Positions 1 to 7,728 of a stretch of DNA of 32,699 bases are shown piece after piece. The stretch is from Actinophytocola sp. GTDB taxonomy: Bacteria; Actinomycetota; Actinomycetes; Mycobacteriales; Pseudonocardiaceae. The position numbers and the translations under genes are program-made. The notes below the pieces were generated by a model, which was given only the letters and a program-made list of their open reading frames with translations, had not been told where the DNA came from and searched no databases. The DNA lies in contig WHUD01000041.1 in NCBI GenBank assembly GCA_009377385.1, positions 1-32,699 on the forward strand, written 5' to 3'. Positions within the stretch are counted from its first letter, which is position 1. Each line of letters opens with the position of its first letter.

Positions 1-942
1 CATCTCGCAGTCGGTGATCAGCCCGGTGTCCGGCTCGGTGGCCACGTGCCCGCGGTAGCCGTCCCTGCGGTTGGACTTGGACTTGCGGGTGTGCCGGGTC
101 TCGGGGTCGACGGTCGAGATCACCCGATCCGGCGCGACCTTGCGGGCGATCCGCCACCGCCCGTCGGTGCCATCGGAGTCCTCAGTGGGTTCCACGTCTT
201 GGCCGGCCACCAACGCCAGCAGTCCCAGCGCATCGGCCGCCTTCCCTTCCCGCTCCGGGGCATCCTCGCCGGTCAGTTCGGCCAGCACCGCCAATGCGTC
301 GTTGACCAGGTCCGACACCAGATTCTGCTTGGCCTGCGGGTCGTCCCAGTCGATCTGCGGCTTACCCGGTTTCGTGTAGTCCAGTGTGCAGACTCGGCCG
401 ATCACTTCGGCCGCGCCCGGCACCAGCCGCGCCACCCGTCGGATCGCCGCCGTCAACTGGGTCACGGTGTCCTGGGTCGCTACCGCGTCATCGAACACGG
501 TGGAGTCGACGCAGCGCTTACGCCGCCCCCGCAGGATGCCGGTCTCGGCGATCACCTCCGCGACCGCGTCGAACACCCGATCCGGGCGCTTCGAGGCGGC
601 GATCCGGCGCCGCCAATACACCAAGGTGGACGGGTCAAACGATGTCTGGGTCAGCGACCGGCCGCACGCCACCTTCCAGCGGATGTCGAACTTCAACGCC
701 TCCGCGGTCTGCGCATCCGACAGGTCATGCAATTCCTTGAGCACCAGCACCGACCCCACCAAGTCAGCCGGAAGCGACGGCCGCCCGGTCGACGACGTGA
801 ACAGATCCGAGATGAACGAATCCGGAAACAGCCGCTGGCGATGCTCGGCCAGGAACGCGAACACGCTGCCCACAGGCACCAAATCCCCGACCACCACGCC
901 CGCGTCCAGCAACTCCCGATCGATGCGCGCCTGACCCTGCAT
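1..942 (-). CDS. IS1182-family DDE transposase, N-terminal 314 residues
   Basis: The frame is open from the ATG at 942 to the window edge with no stop, so the C-terminus is missing only because of the window. The protein starts MQGQARIDRELLDAGVVVGD and carries the conserved actinobacterial IS1182 segments: SVFAFLAEHRQRLFP, FDIRWKVACG, LVYWRRRIAASKRPDRVFDA, CVDSTVFDDAVATQDTVTQL and GTDGRWRIARKVAPDRVIS. D146 in the CVDST motif is the likely first catalytic Asp, and D279 in ISTVDPETRH the likely second. The third acidic residue lies beyond the window. No internal stop or frameshift is present, so the gene may be functional. Another frame starts at 953 (86 aa) but its product resembles nothing. 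Family assignment is from remembered sequence similarity. Confidence 0.85.
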   Translation of the reverse strand, partial: MQGQARIDRELLDAGVVVGDLVPVGSVFAFLAEHRQRLFPDSFISDLFTSSTGRPSLPADLVGSVLVLKELHDLSDAQTAEALKFDIRWKVACGRSLTQTSFDPSTLVYWRRRIAASKRPDRVFDAVAEVIAETGILRGRRKRCVDSTVFDDAVATQDTVTQLTAAIRRVARLVPGAAEVIGRVCTLDYTKPGKPQIDWDDPQAKQNLVSDLVNDALAVLAELTGEDAPEREGKAADALGLLALVAGQDVEPTEDSDGTDGRWRIARKVAPDRVISTVDPETRHTRKSKSNRRDGYRGHVATEPDTGLITDCEM

Positions 943-1020
943 AGCAAGATCATCCCAACGGCACCGGCAACTAGCCGTCAGACACGACGGTCAACGCTCG
1001 ACTTATTCAGCGGCGTCCTA
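1..1020 (-). mobile_element. 5' portion of an IS1182-type insertion sequence (cut by window start)
   Basis: The element is recognised by its transposase, read on the minus strand. The right-hand limit is approximate: transposase sequence ends at 942 and about 75 bp of upstream DNA follows before the pimB' 3' flank. The other end, and so the terminal inverted repeats and target duplication, lie outside the window. A CCTAGG hexamer at 1017-1022 is a possible junction, but I cannot prove it. Confidence 0.7.
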
Positions 1021-1094
1021 GGTCTCGCGCGCCCGATCAGTCTGCCCCTGCGCCTGCGTCGCGGCCACCACACGCCGGTGCGCAGCCGGCCGAT

Positions 1095-1133
1095 CTACTC
1101 GGCGTTGTCCACCGGGATGACCAGCTGGGCCAT
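1095..1133 (-). other. 12-codon ORF with strong Shine-Dalgarno (possible truncated gene)
   Basis: Immediately after the pimB' stop, the minus strand reads AGGGGGGAGG, five bases, then ATG and the peptide MAQLVIPVDNAE followed by TAG. Such a purine-rich ribosome-binding site in a GC-rich genome usually marks a genuine start. The frame closes after 12 codons, about 75 bp before the apparent IS end. It may be a real micro-ORF, or the 5' stub of a gene once downstream of pimB'. I do not recognise the peptide. Confidence 0.25.
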
Positions 1134-1156
1134 CGGGTCCTCCCCCCTTCGTGGTG

Positions 1157-2314
1157 TCAGCGTCGATGCGGCGCGGGATCCCCGCTGAGCAGCCCGGCGA
1201 GCCGGTGCGCGAGCTGGTCCCAGCGCCAGTTGTCCCGCACCCATGCCCTGCCAGCCTCGCCCATGCGGCGGGCGCGAGCCGGATCGGCCAGCAGCGCGAT
1301 GAGCGTGTCGGTGAGCTGTCGCAGGTCTCGTCCGTCGACGACGTGCCCGGTCACCTCGTCCAGCACGGTCTCCGGCGCCCCGCCGGAGCGACCAGCCACC
1401 ACCGGCAGCCCGGTCGCCGATGCCTCGAGGTAGACGATGCCGAGCCCCTCGACGTCGAGTCCCTTGCCCCTGGTGCGGGCAGGCATGGCGAAGACGTCGC
1501 CCGCCGCGTAGTGCGCGGGCAGCTCGGGCCACGGCACCGAGCCGGTGAGCACGACGTCGTCCGCGACGCCGTGCGCCGCCGCGAGCTGCCGCAGCCGCTT
1601 CCGGTACGGCCCGCCGCCGACCAGCAACAGCGCCGCGTCCGGCACCCTGCGCCGGATCTCCGGCAGCGCGCGGACCAGCATGTCCTGTCCCTTCCGCGGC
1701 ACGAGGCGGGAGACGCACACGATCGTCGGCCTGCTGGCGAGCCCGTGGCGACGGCGGATCTCATCGCCAGCGCCCTGATCGGGCCGGAACATCTCGGGGT
1801 CCACTCCGGACGGCAGGTACTCCAGCCCGGCGAGCGGGCCGAACGCGCCTGTGAACCGTCCTCGGGTGTACTTGCTGACGTAGGTGACGACGTCGCAGCC
1901 GGTGCCGATGCGTCGCAGCGCTCCCCTGGCGCCAGGCAGCATCGACCAGCCGACCTCGTGGCCGTGGGTGCAGGCGACGACGCGCTCCGCCCCGGCCCGC
2001 CGCAGCGCAGGGGCCAGCAGCGCCAGCGGGGCTGCCGCGCCGAACCACACCGCCTCCAGCCGCCGGGTGCGCAGCAGCTCGCTCGCCCTGCCGAGCACGC
2101 CGGGCGTGGGCAGCATCAGCGACGTCGGATGCCGCACGACCTCGAACGGCTGCCGTGCATCGAAGTCGGAGTGCCGCGCGCCGTCGCGGTCCCATGACGG
2201 GGCGTAGACGACGAGGTCGTCGGTGTCCATCCGGGACGCGAGCGCGTGCAGGTAGGCCTGGATTCCGCCGGGACGCGGCGGGAAGTCGTTGGTGACGAGC
2301 AGGGTTCGGCGCAC
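1157..2314 (-). CDS. pimB: GT4 mannosyltransferase, PimB'-like
   Basis: The 385-residue protein has the two Rossmann folds of GT-B family 4 glycosyltransferases. The N-terminus MRRTLLVTNDFPPRPGGIQA contains the glycine-rich acceptor loop. The sugar-nucleotide half has IVCVSRLVPRKGQDMLVRAL, a conserved GT4 segment, and an E-X7-E motif in the DVEGLGIVYLEASATG region. Length and position next to an NlpC/P60 gene match M. tuberculosis Rv2188c (385 aa), which adds the second mannose to phosphatidyl-myo-inositol mannoside at the cytoplasmic face of the membrane using GDP-mannose. The start is GTG with no Shine-Dalgarno, but TAGCCT lies at 2321-2326, six bases upstream, suggesting a leaderless message. 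An IS1182-type element sits about 140 bp past the stop. PimB' function is from homology; another GDP-sugar transferase of the same clade is possible. Confidence 0.85.
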   Translation of the reverse strand: MRRTLLVTNDFPPRPGGIQAYLHALASRMDTDDLVVYAPSWDRDGARHSDFDARQPFEVVRHPTSLMLPTPGVLGRASELLRTRRLEAVWFGAAAPLALLAPALRRAGAERVVACTHGHEVGWSMLPGARGALRRIGTGCDVVTYVSKYTRGRFTGAFGPLAGLEYLPSGVDPEMFRPDQGAGDEIRRRHGLASRPTIVCVSRLVPRKGQDMLVRALPEIRRRVPDAALLLVGGGPYRKRLRQLAAAHGVADDVVLTGSVPWPELPAHYAAGDVFAMPARTRGKGLDVEGLGIVYLEASATGLPVVAGRSGGAPETVLDEVTGHVVDGRDLRQLTDTLIALLADPARARRMGEAGRAWVRDNWRWDQLAHRLAGLLSGDPAPHRR

Positions 2315-2346
2315 CCCGTGAGGCTATCGCCACCCCAGCGAAAGGA

Positions 2347-2379
2347 CCGCCGCCACACCCGCTTGGGATGTGGCGGCGG
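2347..2379. terminator. Rho-independent-type hairpin after the NlpC/P60 gene
   Basis: An 11-bp perfect stem, CCGCCGCCACA (2347-2357) with TGTGGCGGCGG (2369-2379), has an 11-base loop. On the minus strand it starts 28 nt after the NlpC/P60 stop and is followed by TCCTTTC, so it should end that transcript before pimB'. On the plus strand it is followed by CTTCTTC. Confidence 0.8.
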
Positions 2380-2406
2380 CTTCTTCACGGGTCGGGACCC
2401 GCTGCG

Positions 2407-3453
2407 TCAGGCGTAGCGGCGGGCGCCGCTGTACTCGTCCCACATGACCTCGTCGACCTTGACGACGTCACCCTCCGTCGGAGCGTGCACCATCTTGCCG
2501 TCGCCAATGTACATGCCGACGTGGGACACCGGCTGGTAGAAGAACACCAGGTCGCCAGGTGCGAGCTGGGCCTGCGTCACCGGGGTGCCCGATGAGGCCT
2601 GCGCCGAGCTCGACCGCGGGATCGCGATACCGGCCTGCTGGTACGCCCACGATGTCAGGCCGGAGCAGTCGTACGAGTCGGGGCCATCCGCGCCGTACTC
2701 GTACGGGTCGCCGCGCTGGCTCATGGCGGAGTCGACAGCCGTCTGCGCTTCGGGGCCCGGTGCGACGATGCTGGTCGGCGGTACGACGTGCTCCCCGTAG
2801 GAAGCCTGTTGCTGCGCCTGTTCCTCGGCGCTGAGCTGCTCGTAGGCTGCCTTGGACTTCGCGACCTGCGCGTCGAGCGCGCGCTTGCGCGCTGCGATGT
2901 CCGCCTTGTGCTTCGCGGCGGCGTCCCTCGACTCGCGGGCGCGCTTGCGGGCGTCCTCGGCGAGGCGCTTGGCCTTCTGCGACTGGTCGACGGCGGCGCT
3001 CAGCCGGTCGAGGGCGTCGTTCTTCTTGTCGGCGAGCACGTTGATGGCCGCCGAACGCTCGAGGAACTCGTGCGTCGACTTGCCGCTCATCGCGAGCGAC
3101 ATCGGGTCGAGGTGCCCGCCGGTGTAGGTCGCTCCCGCGAACTTGTCGACGACCTTGCGGTACTTCTGTTCGTCCGCGCGCGCCTTCCGCAGCGAGACGG
3201 CCGACTTCTTGAGGTCGGTGTTGGCCTTCTTGAGCTGCCTGTTCGCGGTGGCGAGGGCGTCCTCTGCCTTGAGCATCTCCTCGTTGAGCTTCGCCGCCTT
3301 GCGCTTCAGCTCGTTGTACTGCTGGAGCGCCTCGGATGCGTTGTCGGGGAGGGTGGGGTCTGCGCCGGCGGGGGCACTGAAGGTCACCAGGGCCAACACC
3401 GCGGCGATGGCCAGTGCACCTGACGCCATGCGCTTCAGTCGAAGCGACTTCAC
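2407..3453 (-). CDS. Secreted NlpC/P60 peptidoglycan endopeptidase with coiled-coil N-terminus
   Basis: The 348-residue protein starts at a GTG (KSLRLKRMASGALAIAAV follows) with AAGGAG about 11 nt upstream; a longer ORF to 3558 adds only atypical sequence. A Sec signal peptide ends near AGA at about residue 31. Residues about 40-225 are Lys/Ala/Glu-rich heptads (LKRKAAKLNEEMLKAEDA, ARADEQKYRKVVDKFAG), a coiled coil. The C-terminal third is NlpC/P60: catalytic C263 in SYDCSGLTSWAYQQAG, His in VSHVGMYIGDG and a third polar residue near MVHAPTEGD. Such enzymes cut D-Glu-mDAP bonds in stem peptides and act in cell separation. The position beside pimB' matches M. tuberculosis Rv2190c. It has an unusually long, structured upstream region of about 490 nt. 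The domain call is firm; the physiological role is inferred. Confidence 0.92.
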   Translation of the reverse strand: MKSLRLKRMASGALAIAAVLALVTFSAPAGADPTLPDNASEALQQYNELKRKAAKLNEEMLKAEDALATANRQLKKANTDLKKSAVSLRKARADEQKYRKVVDKFAGATYTGGHLDPMSLAMSGKSTHEFLERSAAINVLADKKNDALDRLSAAVDQSQKAKRLAEDARKRARESRDAAAKHKADIAARKRALDAQVAKSKAAYEQLSAEEQAQQQASYGEHVVPPTSIVAPGPEAQTAVDSAMSQRGDPYEYGADGPDSYDCSGLTSWAYQQAGIAIPRSSSAQASSGTPVTQAQLAPGDLVFFYQPVSHVGMYIGDGKMVHAPTEGDVVKVDEVMWDEYSGARRYA

Positions 3454-3945
3454 GTCGCGCGCTTCTCCTTCATAGTCGGTCGCATTGTTCGGGAGCCTGA
3501 CCGGGCAGAGGTCGGGGGCCCTCCTGCCGGCCTGACCGTCGCGGACCGTCCTCCGCATCCGGCCATCGGCGTGCTCGACCGCAAGACACCGGGTTTGTCG
3601 TGTCCTGGCGGCACCGCAGGGGTGCTGCGATGCTGCGGTGAGCCCGGGACAGCCCTGGGGCAGAGCCGTCCGTGCGACAACCTCACGGTGCCGCCTCCTG
3701 TGGTGGCGACTGCGGGGCCGTGAGGTCTCGGCCAGGTTACGAAACCTCGCCTGGCTCGTCCACCATCGCTGGGCCGTTTGGAGCAGGACAAACGCCGAAA
3801 CCCACCTGGACCAGCGTAAATTAGCACTCTGTGATAAGTGCGATACCTGCGCTTCTTGTGTTCACTCGACCGCTCAACGACCCAATTGACCGTTTACCGA
3901 TATGGCCACCCTCCGTGAACGTCGTGGCACGGTGACGGACGGCCG
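3454..3945 (-). promoter_or_regulatory. 492-bp non-coding region, possible long structured leader of the NlpC/P60 gene
   Basis: No convincing gene is present. Several inverted repeats occur: CACCGCAG 3612-3619 with CTGCGGTG 3633-3640; CCTCACGG 3681-3688 with CCGTGAGG 3718-3725; and a compact GCCAGG/CCTGGC hairpin at about 3731-3753. An AT-rich patch around 3818-3840 is the most promoter-like stretch. If transcription of the NlpC/P60 gene begins there, its leader would be about 360 nt. I could not match it to the c-di-AMP riboswitch often found before actinobacterial cell-wall hydrolases. Confidence 0.35.
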
Positions 3946-4164
3946 TCAGGCGACCGCGGCGCCACTCTGACGGCCCTGGACCAGCCGCAGCCGGGGCAGC
4001 ATCCCGCCGTCGGCGAGCGCGTCGATGGCGCGGCGTTCTGTCTCGTCCCACTCCACCTTCGGCGGCGCGCCGAGCAGCACGCTCACCACGCAGTCGGAGC
4101 AGGCGGACGGCGGGGCGACGCACCGGTCGCAGTCGATGAGCAGGGCGGACGTCGATTCGCTCAT
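3946..4164 (-). CDS. Small conserved CxxC-CxxC protein, function unknown
   Basis: This 72-residue protein starts MSESTSALLIDCDRCVAPP, preceded by GAAAGGG. It has two close cysteine pairs, C12/C15 and C22/C25, an arrangement typical of a small zinc- or iron-binding knuckle. The rest, VEWDETERRAIDALADGGML followed by PRLRLVQG, is a short helix and tail with no membrane segment or signal peptide. I believe similar proteins occur beside cell-wall hydrolase genes in other actinomycetes, but I know of no function. It lies about 80 bp downstream of the NlpC/P60-VanY gene on the same strand, separated by a small hairpin. Codon use and coding continuity support a real gene; any metal binding is inference. 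Confidence 0.75.
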   Translation of the reverse strand: MSESTSALLIDCDRCVAPPSACSDCVVSVLLGAPPKVEWDETERRAIDALADGGMLPRLRLVQGRQSGAAVA

Positions 4165-4181
4165 GGCAGGCCCTTTCGCCT

Positions 4182-4204
4182 CGGTGGCTGTTCTGATGCC
4201 ACCG
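4182..4204 (-). terminator. Small hairpin between the NlpC/P60-VanY and CxxC-protein genes
   Basis: A 7-bp stem, CGGTGGC (4182-4188) with GCCACCG (4198-4204), has a 9-base loop. It lies 40 nt after the stop of the upstream minus-strand gene and just before the Shine-Dalgarno of the small protein. It could be a weak terminator or an attenuating structure. Confidence 0.4.
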
Positions 4205-4243
4205 TAAGGAGCACCACCGACAGAAACGGCCCGGTCAGCCCCG

Positions 4244-6067
4244 TCAGCCCCCGACGTACTCCCAGTGCCACGGCTCTTCCCTGCCGCCGCCTTGCCTGGC
4301 CCAGTACGGGTGGATCCAGCCGAACGCGGGCGCGTTCGCCTGCATCCAGCGATGCGCCGCGGAACCGAAGGACTCCACGCCGCCGCACATGTCCATCGCG
4401 ACGCCCCAGCCGTGGTTGCTCGTGCCAGGCACGGCGGCCAGCGACGGCTTCCTGCGGTACAGGTCGACCTGCGCGGGGAACGAGCGGTACGAGTCGGTCA
4501 CGCACAGCCCGCTGCCGGTGGCGGCGGCGTACGCCCGCGACATCGCGACGAACGACTGCGCTGCGTCGCACCGCAGCGCGTGCCCGCCGATCCCGATGCC
4601 GCACAGCGCCGACGGCGGGATCAACCCGTTCGGATAGCCGCCCCAGGCGCCGGTCGCGCCGGGGTGCTGGCCACCAGCGGCGCTCAGCGGTAGCTCGACG
4701 CCGCCGCAGCGCCAGGTCAGCCCGCCGTCGTCCCGCTGCGGCACCCGGCGTGGCTTGCGGTCGCCTAGCGACGGCCGGGTGACGCCGACCAGCGTCCCTT
4801 CACCGGGCAAGTCGGTGACGGCGACCGTCGCGAGCCTGCCGTCCGCGGCGAGCATGGTCTCATCGTCGAGTGCGATCCCGACGTGCTGCACGCCATACTT
4901 CGCTGGCCCGACGAACACCAGGTCGCCCGGCTGGACGTCCTCGAAGGGCACCCTCCTGCCGATCGCGTACTGCCGCGCGGCACGCTTTGGCTGGTCGAGG
5001 CCGGCGTCCGAGTAGGCGGCGTTGACCAGCCCGTCACAGGAGTACGACGTCGGCCCCGTGCCGTGGTCGCGCGGCACGTAGGGCTTGCCGAGTGCGTCGA
5101 TGGCGTCGCTGACCGCGTCGATGGTCTCCTGCGGCAGTACCAGCAGCCGGTCGCCACCGGACGTCCGCGTCTTGGCCTGGGCGACACCGCGTTCCAGGTC
5201 GCCGTCCGCGTCACGCAGCGGGCGAAGGCCTGGCGGCAGCGTGTCCGGATCGCGCAGCGCCGACGCCGATGGCGGCGTGATTCCCGCCTTGTCGAGCCGG
5301 TCGAGGTAGCGCTGCCAGTTCCGCTTGGTCTTGCGGTTGCGTTCGCGCTGCTCTTTCTGCTGCGCGGCGACGGCGTCGCTGGCCGTAGCGATCGGGTCGC
5401 GCAGCTCGCTTGAGACGGCGTCGGCGCGGTTGGTGGCGTCCTCGCCGCGCTGCACCAGCTCGTTCTCGCGCTCGGCCGCCGCGTTCTCCAGCCGCGACGC
5501 ATCGGCTTCCGCTGCCTCGGCCGTGCGTAGCCGGTCGAGCGCCCTGCTCAGCTTCCTGTCCTGGCCCGCGCGCAGGTAGCTCACGATTGAGCTGCCAGCG
5601 AGCATTTCCTTCGGGCCCGACGCCGAGAGCAGCACGTTGAGCTGGTCGGGGCGGCCCATGGCGATGTAGGCGGACCTGGAAAGCTGGTCGATCTCGTCGC
5701 GCAGTGCGTCCAGCGCCCGTTCCGCGGACCGCCGCTCCTCGCGGGCTTTGCTCAGTTCCTGCCGCGCCGTCCGCAGCCGGTCCCGCGCCGTCGCGATCTT
5801 GCCGGACAGATCGCCCAGCTCGCGCTGCACCTGGTTGGCGGTCTGCTGCAGGGACGCGACCTCGCGGTCCGCGAACGCCTCCCCCGGCCTGGGATCGGGC
5901 ACGCCTGCGCCCGGCGCGACGCCGGCCTCGACGGGCGGCGGACCGGGCTTGGTTGGCGGATCGTCCTGCGCGTGGGCAGCGGGAATGGCGAGCAGGCCCA
6001 TCACAAGCGACACCACGGACGCCCGCACGACACCGCGCGCCACCGCCTGCCGAGGCCACCGCCCCAT
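4244..6067 (-). CDS. Bifunctional cell-wall hydrolase: coiled coil, NlpC/P60 and VanY-type D,D-carboxypeptidase
   Basis: The start is fixed by AGGAGG six bases before the ATG at 6067, giving 607 residues. A signal peptide runs to AIPAAHA at about residue 33. Residues about 60-270 are a long coiled coil (VQRELGDLSGKIATARDRL and similar). An NlpC/P60 domain follows, with likely catalytic C344 in TSYSCDGLVNAAYSDAG and His in YGVQHVGIALDD. The last 150 residues are a second hydrolase of the peptidase M15B/VanY fold: SYRSFPAQVDLYRR, zinc ligands His and Asp in TSNHGWGVAMDMCGG, and a terminal EEPWHWEYVGG with catalytic Glu and third His ligand. One secreted protein could thus cut both stem-peptide D-Glu-mDAP and terminal D-Ala-D-Ala bonds. 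The Cys is preceded by Ser, not the usual Asp. Domains are seen; activity is inferred from family. Confidence 0.9.
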   Translation of the reverse strand: MGRWPRQAVARGVVRASVVSLVMGLLAIPAAHAQDDPPTKPGPPPVEAGVAPGAGVPDPRPGEAFADREVASLQQTANQVQRELGDLSGKIATARDRLRTARQELSKAREERRSAERALDALRDEIDQLSRSAYIAMGRPDQLNVLLSASGPKEMLAGSSIVSYLRAGQDRKLSRALDRLRTAEAAEADASRLENAAAERENELVQRGEDATNRADAVSSELRDPIATASDAVAAQQKEQRERNRKTKRNWQRYLDRLDKAGITPPSASALRDPDTLPPGLRPLRDADGDLERGVAQAKTRTSGGDRLLVLPQETIDAVSDAIDALGKPYVPRDHGTGPTSYSCDGLVNAAYSDAGLDQPKRAARQYAIGRRVPFEDVQPGDLVFVGPAKYGVQHVGIALDDETMLAADGRLATVAVTDLPGEGTLVGVTRPSLGDRKPRRVPQRDDGGLTWRCGGVELPLSAAGGQHPGATGAWGGYPNGLIPPSALCGIGIGGHALRCDAAQSFVAMSRAYAAATGSGLCVTDSYRSFPAQVDLYRRKPSLAAVPGTSNHGWGVAMDMCGGVESFGSAAHRWMQANAPAFGWIHPYWARQGGGREEPWHWEYVGG

Positions 6068-6146
6068 CAACGCCTCCTCTTCCGCACACACGTCGTCCTG
6101 CACGAGCGCCCTGTTACAGCGCCGGTAGATACCAATCCGACCGAAA

Positions 6147-6189
6147 GTAAGCCGACTGGCTGGTCAAACGAGTGTGCCAGTCGGCTTAC
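6147..6189 (-). terminator. Long stem-loop downstream of the NYN gene
   Basis: A 14-bp perfect inverted repeat, GTAAGCCGACTGGC (6147-6160) and GCCAGTCGGCTTAC (6176-6189), encloses a 15-base loop. It lies 84 nt past the stop of the minus-strand NYN gene and upstream of the next minus-strand gene. There is no U-run, as is common in actinobacteria. Termination is the simplest reading; a dyad operator is an alternative. Confidence 0.65.
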
Positions 6190-6272
6190 GTTCGCTCTTC
6201 TTGGTAGAGACAACTCGATCAGGGCCGAAACGTGACGCCTCGGATCGACATCAATTTGGTTGCGGCCGCGCA

Positions 6273-7610
6273 TCAGACCCTGCCGAGTTCGTCGAGCAGC
6301 ACGGTCGGTGGGAGCGCGAACGCACCCCGCCTGCCGACGGCCGTGATGATCTCCCGGTCCGCTGTCGCCACGATCAACGGCCTACCCCTCGGCTCGCGTT
6401 CCACCATGCCGGTGATGACATCGTCGGCAGGGACCCCGTTGGCGCTGAACAGCACCCGGACGCCGCGCACGTTCGCTGACGGCACGGCGACCACCCCAGC
6501 CCCGTCGAACACCACGGTGATCTCAACCGACGTCCGTGCCGCCAGCGCCGCGAGCTGGCGCACCAGCCGCTGCCGCTGCTCGGCGAGCACCAGCTCGGGG
6601 TAGCCGGTCTTGGTCACGTTGTAGCCGTCGATGATCAAGTGCGCCCCGGCCAGCGTCAACAGTCGCTGCAGCCCGGCGGTGTCGGCCACCGCGCCGCCGT
6701 GGCGCAGCGCCGTCGCGTTGTCCACGGTGTCGGCTGGCCGCTGCCCGTACTCGGCAGCCGCACCCGTGACGTTCAGCTCGGCCCGCAGTCCGCCGACGGC
6801 GCCGTCCAGGGTGTCGAGAAGCAGCGCCAGCCGCACCTCGTCCGCCTCACGGGCCTCCCGTGCGGACTGCCACGCTCGTTCCGCATCGGCCTCAGCGCTC
6901 TCCGCGCGCGCCCGCTCCGCATCGGCGCGCCTGCGCTGCTTCGCGAGTTGCTCGGCAAGGTCGTCCCGCGCGGCGGCGGCCTTCGACCCCTCCCCAGCGA
7001 GTTCCTTGCGCGCCTCGCGTTCGGCGTTCCGCAGCCGCCGCAGTTCGACACCGCGTTCCCTGAGCCGGTCCCGCAGCCGTTCCAGCTCGTCCGAACGTTC
7101 CGCCCGCGCCAGCTGGGTGGCCTCGCGCTCCGCCTTGAGTTCGTCGCGGACCTGCTCCAATTCCGCTTCGAGGCGCTCGATCCTTGCCAGCGCGGCGTCA
7201 CGCTCCGCGCGCAGGCTGGCCTGCTCACCGCGTTCCGCGACGGTGGTCAGCAACGCACCTGCGTCCTCGGCGTCCAGCAGCACTGCCGCGGATGCGGCGG
7301 TCACCAAGTCCTCGGCGGCGACGTCGAGCGCCGCTGGCCGGTTGTCGCGTGCCCAGGCGACGACGGCGGTCCGGAACGGGCGCGACTCACGCAGCGAGGC
7401 CAGCAGGGGTGCGGCCGCCACCCTGCCCCGCTTGGCGGGCGCGAAGCGGACCACCGGCCGCAGCCGCTTCGGCACGTCGGCCTCGCTCAGCTCGCCGAGA
7501 GAGGCGGCGGCCAGCTCGACCAGCCTGCCGCGCACCGGCTCCGGCAGTGCGCCCCAGTCAGCGGGCACACAGCGGGCATCGTGCCCGTGGTTGTCCGCAT
7601 CGGCTGGCAT
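6273..7610 (-). CDS. NYN-domain (PIN-like) putative ribonuclease with long coiled coil
   Basis: The likely start is the ATG at 7610 (MPADADNHGHDARCVPADWG), giving 445 residues; TACGCT lies six bases upstream, suggesting a leaderless message. The open frame runs further upstream only as antisense of the exonuclease. Residues 15-120 form a conserved helical region (LVELAAASLGELSEADVPKR). Residues about 140-260 are an Arg/Glu/Ala-rich coiled coil (LERLRDRLRERGVELRRLRN). The C-terminal domain from about residue 322 has HLIIDGYNVTKTGYPELVL with D328, VVFDGAG, and DDVITGMVERE followed by IVATADREI: the acidic cluster of YacP/NYN nucleases. Such domains cleave RNA in related proteins. It is divergent from the DEDDh/GIY-YIG nuclease, sharing a 118-bp promoter region. 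The RNA target is unknown. Confidence 0.85.
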   Translation of the reverse strand: MPADADNHGHDARCVPADWGALPEPVRGRLVELAAASLGELSEADVPKRLRPVVRFAPAKRGRVAAAPLLASLRESRPFRTAVVAWARDNRPAALDVAAEDLVTAASAAVLLDAEDAGALLTTVAERGEQASLRAERDAALARIERLEAELEQVRDELKAEREATQLARAERSDELERLRDRLRERGVELRRLRNAEREARKELAGEGSKAAAARDDLAEQLAKQRRRADAERARAESAEADAERAWQSAREAREADEVRLALLLDTLDGAVGGLRAELNVTGAAAEYGQRPADTVDNATALRHGGAVADTAGLQRLLTLAGAHLIIDGYNVTKTGYPELVLAEQRQRLVRQLAALAARTSVEITVVFDGAGVVAVPSANVRGVRVLFSANGVPADDVITGMVEREPRGRPLIVATADREIITAVGRRGAFALPPTVLLDELGRV

Positions 7611-7689
7611 CCACTTAGCGTAACCGGCGCGATGTCTACCCAGCGTGAGTCGCGGCACAGGCAGATCGCGACACGCCGGAGTGAGACGT

Positions 7690-7705
7690 TCGAACAGACT
7701 GTCGG
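7690..7705 (+). promoter_or_regulatory. Weak LexA (SOS)-like box before the exonuclease
   Basis: The sequence TCGAAC-AGAC-TGTCGG resembles the Gram-positive/actinobacterial LexA site (TCGAAC, four bases, GTTCGA). The left half is exact; the right half matches 3 of 6. It lies 24 bp before the exonuclease start and just upstream of a TACAGT -10 candidate at 7716-7721, so a bound repressor could block that promoter. Confidence 0.3.
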
Positions 7706-7728
7706 TTTCGCTGTCTACAGTGCCAGCC

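Noticed and set aside
46..1188. 380-aa plus-strand ORF over the transposase and pimB' flank
   Set aside because: Antisense of the clear IS1182-type transposase; Arg/Pro/His-rich shadow composition.
3597..3605. A sixth locus of the 21-bp repeat (GTCGTGTCC)
   Set aside because: A single nine-base match with no neighbouring unit 21 bp away; expected by chance in GC-rich DNA.
3454..3840. c-di-AMP (ydaO) riboswitch before the NlpC/P60 gene
   Set aside because: I looked for the conserved GGGGAACC-, GGGGTGAA- and GACAGCTCACCTCG-type segments on the minus strand and did not find them.
3819..3841. CIRCE (HrcA) operator
   Set aside because: Only the left half TTAGCACTC is present. The matching GAGTGCTAA half at the correct distance is absent and no chaperone gene follows.
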